NCBI GenBank assembly: GCA_009746045.1
Contig: RPFO01000097.1
Location: 121,001 to 185,000 of the forward strand
Length of the DNA stretch: 64,000 nucleotides
Direction of reading: 5' to 3'
From: Mesostigma viride
Taxonomy: Eukaryota; Streptophyta; Mesostigmatophyceae; Mesostigmatales; Mesostigmataceae
The first letter of the stretch is position 1; every line of letters starts with the position of its first letter. Both the position numbers and the translations under genes were made by a program. Below are positions 1-10,100 of the stretch, piece after piece. The notes under the pieces were generated by a model that worked only from the letters and a program-made list of their open reading frames with translations, was not told where the DNA came from and made no database searches.

Positions 1-1
1 T

Positions 2-697
2 GGTTACTATGGGTCCACCTTTGGCCTCATGAACGTGTTCGCGCGCGCGTTTGGTGGCATGGGCAGCGATTATGCGTCCAAGAAGTTCGGCATGAAGGGC
101 CGCCTGTGGGTGTGGTTCATCCTGCTCCTGGGTGAGGGTGCATTCTGCATCGCGCTCGGCAAGTCGGACCACTCGCTGGGCGCAACCATCACCTTCTGCG
201 TGCTCTTCTCCTGCTGCGTCCAGGCCGCCAACGGTGCCTGCTACGGTATCGTGCCCTTCATCTCCAAGCGGTCCCTGGGCGTGGTCTCTGGGTTTGTGGG
301 CGCGGGCGGGTCGGCAGGATCCATCATCACCCAGCTGGCCTTCTTCCGCCCCGACAACATCACCCCACAGGAGGCCTTTGTGTACATGGGTATCTACGTG
401 CTCTGCCTGTCTCTGCTGGTGCCCACGCTCTACTTCCCCCCCTGGGGCGGCATGTTCCGCGGCCCCCGCTACGGCGCGACCGAGGAGGAGTACTACCTGT
501 CCGAGTACAGCGCGCAGGAGATTGCGGAGGGCAGGGCTGATGCCGCGCGCAAGTTTGCCGAGAACTCGGTGTCGGAGCGGGGGTCCAAGGCCGCGCTGAA
601 GGCACTCACCTCGGTCGCCACGGACAACGAGGCGGACGGCCCGACGCCACCGGCCGCGACGACCCAGCTGGCGACCCATCCCCGGACGGGGATTTAA
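2..697 (+). CDS. NRT2: High-affinity nitrate transporter, C-terminal part (NRT2/NNP family)
   Basis: This is an MFS proton-coupled nitrate/nitrite transporter of the plasma membrane. The reading frame is open from base 2 (GYYGSTFGLMNVFARAFGG) to the TAA at 695-697, so only the C-terminal ~231 residues are present and the 5' part lies outside the window. Hydrophobic helices are visible around WVWFILLLGEGAFCIALG, ATITFCVLFSCCVQAANGAC and AFVYMGIYVLCLSLLVPTLYF. The segment VPFISKRSLGVVSGFVGAGG matches the conserved second NNP-family signature. The next residue is S where many homologues have N (GAGGN), a minor deviation. The last ~70 residues form a hydrophilic cytosolic tail (EEEYYLSEYS onward, ending in a TP/A-rich stretch), as in algal NRT2 proteins. 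Family assignment is confident; the subtype and any NAR2 dependence cannot be seen. Confidence 0.87.
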   Translation, partial: GYYGSTFGLMNVFARAFGGMGSDYASKKFGMKGRLWVWFILLLGEGAFCIALGKSDHSLGATITFCVLFSCCVQAANGACYGIVPFISKRSLGVVSGFVGAGGSAGSIITQLAFFRPDNITPQEAFVYMGIYVLCLSLLVPTLYFPPWGGMFRGPRYGATEEEYYLSEYSAQEIAEGRADAARKFAENSVSERGSKAALKALTSVATDNEADGPTPPAATTQLATHPRTGI

Positions 698-1499
698 CTT
701 GAAGTGGTGCCCGCTCCCCAGGGGATGGTGATCTGAAGTCCCAAGTTTTTTGGGGCGGGGGAGGGTTTTTTGGTGGGAGAAGTTAGTCCAAAATTTTGAT
801 TGAATTTTTTCATGGTGGTTCTTTCACTGTGCATACTGTCAAACACCACCCGGTTGGTCATGCAACCTGCATGCATGTGCAGGCCTCCGTGCGCTGCTGT
901 TCGGGCGTGACCCTGGGTTGGGAAACCTCCGAGCTAGCTTGGTCAAGGCTCGCGTTGGGTTTTTCATGTTTGCCCTTGTGGATGTATAGAGACCTCTGAG
1001 TTGTCTCACTTGAGAGACCTCTGTCGAGAGATGGCTGCCCGCTGTGGGAGTTTTTCCCATGTTTCCAAGTGAACTTGCTCCCATGGGGCCTAATTTTTCT
1101 GTCTCTCGATCCAGTTTTCCAACATTTCCCCCAAATTCTAGCTGTACATAGTTCTTAGCATATCTCCTTGATTGTTCTTAGCATATCTCATGGCCTCGAG
1201 GCCATGATCTCATTTCAATGCCCCTCGGCCATATTTTTTGCCATACGTGAGAAAGGCACATTCCAGGGTTCAAGAGTCTTCCCATTGGGTAATTAATGCA
1301 CGAATGCAAGTAATTTGTATCAAAGAGAGCAATTTGTATATTTATAACTGTATAAAAATGTGAAGGCCTGTTACCTCTGAATGCGCCGTCTGGTGAGGGA
1401 ATACTCTCAGTAAAACAATTCATACATTGACCCAATTTGCAACGTAATTTTGTGCATGGATGCACAGTTAATGTCATTACAATTAATGTAATCAATTAA
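698..1499. other. 3' flank of the nitrate transporter, no gene seen
   Basis: The stretch becomes progressively AT-rich after the stop codon. It has no reading frame with recognisable protein similarity and no clear poly(A) signal that I can pick out with confidence. It presumably holds the transporter 3' UTR. Confidence 0.5.
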
Positions 1500-1522
1500 C
1501 ACCTAACTGGGTCACGTGGGAC

Positions 1523-1759
1523 ATGGATGCCAGTACAGAGTCCGCCAAACTCTGGCTTGTCACTGGAAGCGCGGGCGGTGGGGCTTTGATCATCAAGCAA
1601 ACGGCCATCGGCTTCCCCGCTGGGACCACCCCACCCCCCCTCCTGCTGGACGGCAGCCCCATTCCCCTGGTAACTTGCTTCAAGCTCCTTGGCAGCTGGC
1701 TCCCCTCCACGGCCGACGACATCAACACACGGACACAAGGAGGACTTGTACCTAGCTAG
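1523..1759 (+). pseudogene. Non-LTR retrotransposon reverse-transcriptase remnant
   Basis: A short frame reads KLWLVTGSAGGGALIIKQ, then PPLLLDGSPIPLVTCFKLLG and SWLPSTADDINTR. The pattern '..L.G..I..V..FK.LGSWL.ST..DI..R' is the familiar post-catalytic (thumb) segment of LINE reverse transcriptases. There is no catalytic YADD block upstream and a stop follows, so this is a truncated fossil. A tetranucleotide array and a hairpin/TTAA tail follow it (1839-2013) and may be its 3' end. It could belong to the same family as the remnant at 63.5 kb. Confidence 0.6.
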
Positions 1760-1841
1760 GCGTGCCACTTATCACCAGCACCATCAAGCAGCGTCCCCTG
1801 CAGCTAGTAGGGCACTTGGCTCGCACGGAGCATTAGCCCCC

Positions 1842-1950
1842 ATGGATGGATGGATGGATGGATGGATGGACGGACGGACGGACGGACGGACGGACGGACG
1901 GACGGACGGACGGACGGACGGACGGACGGCCGGACGGCCGGACGGACGGG
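1842..1950. repeat. Compound tetranucleotide microsatellite (GGAT)n-(GGAC)n
   Basis: About seven GGAT units pass directly into roughly eighteen GGAC units and then GGCC/GGAC units. Neighbouring blocks differ by single substitutions. Apparent ORFs on both strands are translations of the repeat. Confidence 0.95.
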
Positions 1951-1976
1951 TGGTCCCACGCCGAATGCTACATTAT

Positions 1977-2013
1977 CTCCCACCGGAGTCATGTTATAAT
2001 TTAATTAATTCGG
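1977..2013 (+). repeat. Retroelement 3' terminus: hairpin plus TTAA-type tail
   Basis: CTCC-CACC-GGAG (1977-1988) can form a 4-bp stem. It is followed by TCATGTTATAATTTAATTAATT. The same hairpin-tail combination ends many other repeats in this window (for example 17804, 47131, 54380), so I read it as an element 3' end. Confidence 0.6.
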
Positions 2014-2090
2014 GTTAATTTTTAAAATCGTTTTTCCAGTCTTTGTTGTTATTGTGCGGATTTCATAAACACTCTTGTTGATCTCTAGCA

Positions 2091-2831
2091 TCGTTTGTTG
2101 GTCAAAGACTATGACCGACACATTATGCTCCGTCAAGTCCGCTTGTTCTTTGCAACATCACCCACATCTGTTCGGTGCTGCCCCTTGGCACAAGCTCTAC
2201 AAACAGGTCGCGGACCGCGGCTGGATCGCGTAGTATCTCTGAGCATCTGAACCCTGCATGTGATGCCAGATCTCATTTGCGGCCGTTCCGAACTAGCTTG
2301 GCACTGGATTGGTTGTCCACACCGTCACGTCGCTACAGTAACATGATACTTTGTGGCACACGCGGGTTTTTGGTTCACGCTGCTTTGATTTGAAAGTGAT
2401 GTCCTCCGGATTTTCGCCTTTGCACCGTGTGCAATTCCTTGACGTTGGGAAACATGGCATGGCTGATGTAATGACTGACTAGCTGGACCTTTTTAGTTGT
2501 TTATCATTTGCGGGTATTTCCTCGATTCTCAATGGTGGGAGAGCGATCGCAGCAATGGTGCTCACCACTAGACACTCCCGGCCCGCTAGGCTCGAAAGAC
2601 ACGCCCTGATCAAGCAAGCTGTTTCCGGCCCCACCGTCTAGGTCACCTAGTCGCTCTTCATGTCAGCCAGCCATAATTTCAATGAACAAGGCTACACATT
2701 TCCATCTCCCTTTATATTCATCATCCTAAACGACTCCAAAACGCGGAAAAGATAACGGCAGGCTCGAGCTACCATGCTCCGGATTCTCCCAATTTCTGGC
2801 CTGCGCTGGTTGTCTCCTTGATATCCCTTGA
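2091..2831 (-). mobile_element. Interspersed repeat 'family A', minus-strand copy
   Basis: The reverse complement matches, with moderate divergence, the plus-strand sequence at 47199-47771 continued at 49627-49850. The two blocks there are separated by a later insertion, so this copy shows the uninterrupted form. Landmarks are ATCAAGGAGACAACCAG near 2817, GCGATCGC near 2543 and the TGGTCAAAGACTATGACC end near 2099. I found no intact protein; fragmentary frames only. Confidence 0.75.
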
Positions 2832-5770
2832 TTAGTTTTCGAGGTGTTCCAACGTCGTGTCCCATATATAACACTGGAAAGCTGGAGTTGTCGCACGTGT
2901 GCGCGGGCGACCAGTACTGGGTAGGACCCGATACCGGGCGTGCGCATCGCCAGAGGGCTTGGTAGTAGCCGCCCGTGTCGCTGTTGGCTGCAGTTAGTGC
3001 AGCAATACACACATTGCCTGGAGGGACAGTCATCGTACTTCCAGCGGACACATAGTTGTGCCACTGCGCACTCACGCTGCTGAATAGGGTAGCAGTAGCA
3101 GCAGTACCTGTTTCACTATGGAAACAGGCAATTGAGCGCAACAAACCCTTGGTCTGCAGCGGCCATGTGCTCGGTTTACAAGCCCCGGCCCAGGTCACCA
3201 GCGACGAGTCGCCAGGACGGCAAAGAAGAGGCGGACCGCGCCGCCCCTCGGCCAACTAAGGCGGCCCAGCCCGGTCAAATCGCTTTGGATCACCCGCAAG
3301 GCGCCAGTTGCGTCATGTGCAAACAAGGACGCATCGGGTCAGTAGCACTGGCCATTCCTGCCCTTTGGTCATCGGGTCAGTAGCACTCATGAATGCGTGG
3401 AGCCTCTAGATGTCCAGCACCAGCCAAGTGACTTGTACATCATGTATGCCCTGTTCTATCCATGCCCAACAGCTTGCTCGCTTGTAACGTGCCCAAAACC
3501 AACCCATGCCTACACTATGGTGCCAGGATTTCCACCCACCATTATTGAAAAGAAAACCACGGAGTGCTAGCATCACGGTCCACCCACCATCCCCGCCACG
3601 GGCAACTATACAGCTACCGCCACGGGGGTCACTCATACCCACGTATCTATTTGTCGTCGACCATCTAAGTAGCTAGCGGGGAACGGAGATCCCACCAAAG
3701 CTCCCCATCACACCCAGTGAGGCCAGGGACCCCACCACATGGCCAAGGGAACCTGCCCGTGATCATGCGGCCATGCCAAACCGTATCTGACCATGGCCAT
3801 CTGACCATTGCCATCTAACCATGGCCGTCTGATCGTGATCATCTGACCATGGCCATCTGGCCACAACAGTGTGCATGACAAAGTTTCGCCATGGGCTTAT
3901 TCGTGCAACCATGGGCTTATTTGTGCAACCACGGGCTTATTCGTGTGATCGTATTGCTTGCGCGTTGGGCTGGACTCAATGGGCCCATCCCTGGCATATG
4001 CTGGGCTCAGCGCATTGGGTGCTCGCGAGACGTCTAGTTGGCCAACCAAGTGAGAGACATGGGCCAGCCATTCGTGGCGCCGCTAGCGCCCAGGGGACAT
4101 CACCCACCGCGCTCACGTTCCGCAATCCTAGAAAGTCAGCGAATTCTGCGTTTGTAGCGCTCAGCCCCCCCCCCCCCCCCCCCCCGTCGGTTCCAACGGT
4201 CGGTCCATCTGGGCACCATCAATGCCCATCCGACTTGTGTTCATTAATCCGACTTGGGCCCTATGTGCCCATGAGGCTTGGGCGAGAGAGCGCAGACCAC
4301 TGCCGTCACTTCCAACAGGCAGGCACCGCAAGGCCTGAAACCGCGAGGACCTCAAGACGATGCTTGACAGCCACAGCGACCATTCACAAGACAGTGACCT
4401 CTGGAGGATCCGGCAGCCAGCGCCGGCTGCACACCCCAGCGACATTGACCTTGGTATGAGGAGGGCTCGCGTCGCACAGCGGCAGGGAACCGTCTCGGGC
4501 CTTGCGTGTTTGGTACGGGTGGGTGCCAGCCTATGGACCTCGATTTTCATCAAACTACGTACTCACTTTGGGGCTTAGGCATTTGCTACCACTGGTGCCG
4601 GGACTTGGACATTGGTACAAATGCCTAATTGGTCATTTTACTTGTGCGAGGTTCAGTAGGGCTGGTACCGGCCGCTGCCGCGGGGAATGCGCGCCGGCGC
4701 TTGCCTGCAGGCCAATGAGACAAGGCGAGATGAAACAAGAATTTTGTTTTGGAAGAAACATTTTTATGTTTTAAGTTTTGGAATCGGACAGGCGACGAGA
4801 TGAGATGAGATGCCATGGTATGAGACGAGTGGGATTACAGCCATCCATCGCAAAAGTACAAGCAAGTCCACGATTTGTAATGGCAGATTGATGCAACATG
4901 ACGCTGCGGATGACAGACATCCATCGCAAAGTACAAACAGACCTCCGTTGACTATTGTATGGCTGCGAAGAGCCGAGGCGGATGAAAGTGACCCATTTGA
5001 GATGGAAGAGGGCGATGGATGGTGTTCATGGGACAACCAGCACAGGGCGATGGATCCAATGGCAGAGCAGGGGGTTCCTGTCCAGCGGGTTTCTTTTGGG
5101 ATGGAAACTGACGGGGCGGGGAGAGGGGAGGGCCAGGGCTATCCAGCATATGTGAACTGCAAAGCCACCCCACCCCGTCATGCCGACCCTAATCTTACGA
5201 TGCCTCAGCATGCATTAACTTGTATAAACTGCAATACTGTACTTCATCTGATCGAGTATTTGGAGGCCATGTATTTGGTGAAAGGCAAATATTAAAAGCT
5301 GCCACGTCAACAACATGTCCATGATGATACATGATAGACTTGCGACGAACGAATTGGACGTATCAGACCAAAATGAAAGAAGTTGAGGTGTTAGAACTTA
5401 TTAGATTTTCAGCGTGTCGACATGACATGTTGACACCATGGCATGTTAAAAGGACACGCCCACATGACATGCGGACATGAGAACATAACGTGACAACATG
5501 ACACACGCACATGGCATGCTCACATGACATGCGGACATGACTACATGCTGTGAAAACTTGATGACATTCATCTCGCCACGTTTCAGGAAGCTCCTGTCCA
5601 GCAGTTCCAAAGATGCAGACGGCGGCCCTGACATAATCATGAGATAGTTGTAAGATATTATAAGATAATTATAACTGCACAAGCCAACTTCTCATGCACG
5701 ACTCATGCATGACATCATGTACCCCACTTGACATTGGCCACCTGGCCACCATATACACCTACACCCACAA
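2832..5770. other. Intergenic stretch, no supported gene
   Basis: Short degenerate repeats are present (TGACCATGGCCATC at 3780-3860; a duplicated CCATCCATCGCAAA..GTACAA block at 4842-4945; ACATGACATGCGGACATGA-type repeats at 5460-5540), with a poly-C run near 4167-4186. ORFs up to 196 aa occur but show no family motif, no signal and no splice-phase support, so I leave them out. Confidence 0.5.
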
Positions 5771-6232
5771 ACTAGCTTGCATGAGCACCACCGTGTGCAA
5801 GGCTCACATCATGTACCCCACTTGGCCGTTGGGGTAGACAATCGTAGGCACCATCGCGATGCCCTGAGGACCATCCACCGCACCACCAGGCAGCCACAAG
5901 GACGATCGCAACAAGAAACATCCTCGTGAGCACACAAGTATACAGGGACGAGTGGATGCAAGCAGCGATGGTACAAACATCAACATTAAACTTGCAACTA
6001 CAGCTTTTAAATAAATTATACCTTCTAACGTTGATACTAGTAGTATGTATGCAAAGATAACATGCTTTCAGTCGCGTGCCTTGCGACGGGATTGCCAGGG
6101 ATTTGTAGGAATGCACGCACTGCGAGGGCTGTATGCATGCATCGCCAGCGACTTGAGGGTTGCTAGGGAGCTGCAGCATTGCAACAGGACACAGTGCGCT
6201 TAATGGGGAAGGGATGCTGGGGAATAGGACTT

Positions 6233-6410
6233 ATGGGATAGTTCCAACCATTTAGGGGATAGTTCCAACCATTTAGGGGATAGTTCCAACCATTTAGGGG
6301 ATAGTTCCAACCATTTAGGGGATAGTTCCAACCACTTAGGGGATAGTTCCAACCATTTAGGGGATAGTTCCAACCATTTAGGGGATAGTTCCAACCACTT
6401 AGGGGATAGA
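6233..6410. repeat. 21-bp minisatellite, about 8 copies
   Basis: The unit AGGGGATAGTTCCAACCATTT repeats in tandem with only T/C changes (CCATTT or CCACTT). The period of 21 keeps frames open, producing artefactual WLELSPK repeat ORFs on the minus strand. Confidence 0.95.
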
Positions 6411-6583
6411 TGAAGGGGATTGTTAGTGGGCGGGGTTGGCCCAAAGGAGAAGGCCTTAATAAACTACTTATAAAGATTTTGTTACTGTTATTGCAACCCT
6501 TCACTATTGCAGCCTTATCAACTTTATTATTACTGTTATCACACCCCTTCACCTACCGCAACCCTACTTTATCATTACTATTA

Positions 6584-6676
6584 CTAACCCACCCCTCCTT
6601 TCTCTTCCCCATTCCTTAGGCCTGGCGCTTTTGCCCCCACAACCCAGGGCAGAGAAGCGCGGGTGCGCCTTTCTGC
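6584..6676 (-). CDS. Possible terminal exon of the hnRNP Q/R-like gene
   Basis: On the minus strand TTTGCTGCAG at 6686-6677 gives a good 3' splice site. The following 31 codons (AERRTRASLPWVVGAKAPGL then 10 more residues) run to TAG at 6586-6584 in the phase left by exon 6 (phase 0). There is no homology to confirm it, and a chance 31-codon frame is possible. A cDNA read across 7183 would decide. Confidence 0.25.
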   Translation of the reverse strand, partial: AERRTRASLPWVVGAKAPGLRNGEEKGGVG

Positions 6677-7077
6677 CTGCAGCAAAGCAAGTTCGTCCCT
6701 TGTAGATTCCGGTATGGAATCTGATCTCCTAGCATATAGGGAAAGGCCATCCCTGCCCCTTCGTTCTAGACAGAAGTACCTGCACTGGCCCCCCTCCCTC
6801 CTCCCCCTTCACTGCCCCCTGCCCCCTGCGCCCCCCCCCCCCCAGCTCGCCTTCCCTCTAGTTGAAAATACATTGGGTTTGATGCCCCCCATTTCATGGC
6901 TGACTACTCTGTTGATCAATTCACAAACCTTACCATCTAGATGACTTGAATTCTATCCTCTCCCTTGAAAGAAAAACGATGCTGACAAACCAGAGATAAT
7001 GACTTCAGGCTTTCAGACTTAGGGCTTGCTTCCCTGAGGAGTTAGCTGGTCTATCCATTGCATACACCCTGCTCGCC

Positions 7078-7165
7078 GCCCACATCCTATTCATCGCTCG
7101 CCGCCCACATCCTATTCATTGCCCGCCGCCCACATCACATTCATCGCTCGCATCCCACATCACCT
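7078..7165. repeat. Degenerate ~27-bp tandem repeat
   Basis: Successive copies of GCCCACATCCTATTCATCGCTCGCC occur about three to four times in the region downstream of hnRNP exon 6, each with a few changes. Confidence 0.75.
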
Positions 7166-7182
7166 TCATTGCTTCCACTCAC

Positions 7183-10100
7183 CCCATACACGTAGCCCCC
7201 CCGTGTGTTTGTCCGCCCCCGGTGGCTGCCCTCCCCTGCCCTCCTGTCCGATGGCGGCTTGGCAAACTCCACTTCCAGCACCTTGCCTGCATGAATGAAG
7301 GGGGGGTAAGGCAGTTTTCAAACATAAGAAACGGGCTGCACCATGGCAAACAAGGCTTCCAGCATTTTGCCTGCAGAGATGGCGCGGGAGCAAGGAGGCG
7401 TGGCTGCCACAGGGCGTTGCTGCGACATTTCCATGCCAGTTGTGCAGTTGATAGTATCTGTCGGACAATCAAGTGTTCGATAAAGTAAAAGCAGTACAGC
7501 CGTGATGCTATTAGAGCAGGTACTTTAAATAAGTGTGAGCTAAAGTAAAAGCAGTACAGCCGTGATGCTATTAGAGCAGGTACTTTAAATAAGTGTGAGA
7601 TAAAGTAAAAGCAGTACAGCCGTGATGCTATTAGAGCAGGTACTTTAAGTAAGTGTGAGATAAAGTAAAAGCAGTACAGCCGTGATGCTATTATGGCAAA
7701 TGCTTTGCCATTCTAACTAGTGCCCTGGCCCCTGCGTATTATCCATGAGACAAGCAGCGCAGGCCTGGACTGTGGAAGACCAGGACCATGGAAGCCCTCT
7801 TGTACAGTAGTGGTACATGGTATGGTGAAGGGGTGATGGTATAGTGACCTATTATACCTGCGAAACTGTTAAAATACGCACACTGCACCATCCCTCTTCT
7901 TACGCACGCTGCAACAATTCTCTGTGAGGATGTCTCTCCCTTCTCTTGCCACCATCTGCTGCCATCAGCCAACCCAAACACTGGCCCCCATATTGCTGCC
8001 ATCAGCCAACCCAAACTCTGGCCTCCATATTGCTGCCATCAGCAGCCCATTACAACATGTACTTGCCTATACTTTCCCAAAGTTCCACACTAGATAGTCA
8101 AACCCCACACATCAACCATCTCCTCGCCTTTCATCGCCTCCATCCCCCCCCCCCCCCCCCCCCCCCCCCCACTCCATCCACTACCTGCTCATTAAGGATG
8201 CACGCTGCTCCTACACCCAGTTTCCTTTCCCTTCGCCTCCATTAGGAAACTGAGACTGCTACGTGTAAGGCAAAACCACATCCACCACGCGGCTCCTTCC
8301 CCTTGGTTGCCTTGACTACATGACAGCACATGGACTACTGATACGATACCACAGCTATAGCAGCACCCACCGCCCATCTCCTTGCCCTTAACCGCCTGTA
8401 CTGAGATCAAGACATACAACTGGTATCGATTGAGTCATGCTCCATTAAGGAAAACAGCACCCACCGTCCAACTCCTTGCCCTTCATCGCCTCCACCGCCG
8501 CCTCCGCCTCCGCGCGCTCCTCGTAGTGCACGAACCCGAAGTCCTTGCGCGGCGTGCCTGGCTTGGACGGCAGCACACTCTTGACCACTTTGCCAAAGGG
8601 GCGGAACACCTCGGCCAAGCGCTCCTCGTCCCACGATTCGGGCAGGTTCTTGACGTAGACAATCTTAACCTGGCGACCGCACACATGCCCATGACAAGGA
8701 GCGAAGGTAAGGGGTCAGGGTCGAGAGTCCAGTGCTTGGTTGGGAGAGGAAGGTTTTCGAAGTAGACAATCTTAACCTGGCGACCTCACACATAAATTGG
8801 CATTGTGATTTGAGGTAGAGGAAATGGTAAGAATCAGCAGGTTGAATATCCCAAGACTCAACAGGTTGAATATCCCACAACAGGTTGAATATCCCAAGAC
8901 TCAACAGGTTGAATATCCCAAGACTCAGCAGGTTGAATATCCCAAGACTCAACAGGTTGAATATCCCAAGACTCAGCAGGTTGAATATCCCAAGACTCAG
9001 CAGGTTGAATATCCCAAGACTCAGCAGGTTGAATATCCCAAGACTCAACAGGTTGAATATCCCAAGACTCAGCAGGTTGAATATCCCAAGACTCAGCAGG
9101 TTGAATATCCCAAGACTCAACAGGTTGAATATCCCACTACAGGTTGAATATTCCAAGACTCAGGAAAGATTCATGACATGAATGGAAACACCTAGAAAAC
9201 AATGAAACCCCTTCCAAGAAACCTGAAACGCTTTCAAAAGAGCCTGTAAAAACTGTTTATAAAGCCTTAAACACCTCCAAGAAAAGCTCCGACTGCACCT
9301 GAGGATCCGTCTCATTTTTCCAGTATGCTGATCTTTCAACTTTTCATACCTTCAATCCTTTCAACTTTTCATCATTCCACCCTTCCACCCTTCCGACCTT
9401 CCACCCTTCCACCCTTCCACCCTTCCACCCTTCCACCCTTCCACCCTTCCACCCTTCCACCCTTCCACCCTTCCACCCTTCCACCCTTCCACCCTTCCAC
9501 CCTTCCACCCTTCCACCCTTCCACCCTTCCACCCTTCCACCCTTCCACCCTTCCACCCTTCCACCCTTCCACCCTTCCACCCTTCCACCCTTCCACCTTT
9601 TCTACTCTTCCAAGAATGAACAGACCTCATACCAACCCTACATAGACAAGGCATCCTTTGCAGTGCCCACCTTGAGCCACAAGGCTCATCTTAGACAAGA
9701 ACAAGCATCATCGAAAAGAGAGTGAAAAGCCATCCGGCGCGCTCACCTGCGCCTGCGCCTGTGGGTCGGGCTCCGCCCTCGGCTCGGCAAAGTTCACCGT
9801 CGGGATGTTACCGTCCAGCTTGAAGGTGGACTTGGTGTACACCTTGCGCGCCGCCTCGGCGCACGAGTGGTTGTAGAACTCCACGAACGCAAAGCCGCGG
9901 TTTTTCGTCTCGCACGCGGGGTCCTGTGGTGTTGCATGTGAAGGGGACGGTAGGAAACATAAATAAATACTACTATAAAATGATAAACAAGTAGAGTGCG
10001 GTGACGATAGTCAAAATTCATTGGGTTATTCGTCTCACACGTGGGGTCCTGCATGGAAGAGGGGGCAAACAGAGGACCGGGAAGGAGCAGAACAACGCAT

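Noticed and set aside
2692-3255. 187-aa minus-strand ORF
   Set aside because: Its C-terminal part (KGYQGDNQRRPEIGRIRS) is translation of the dispersed ATCAAGGAGACAACCAG repeat, so the frame is accidental.
3869-4459. 196-aa plus-strand ORF
   Set aside because: No family motif, contains a poly-C run and repeated CATGGGCTTAT segments; no transcript evidence.
8833-9160. Regular 24-bp repeats resembling a CRISPR-like array
   Set aside because: The copies are directly contiguous with no unique spacers and lie in a eukaryotic intron; it is a minisatellite.
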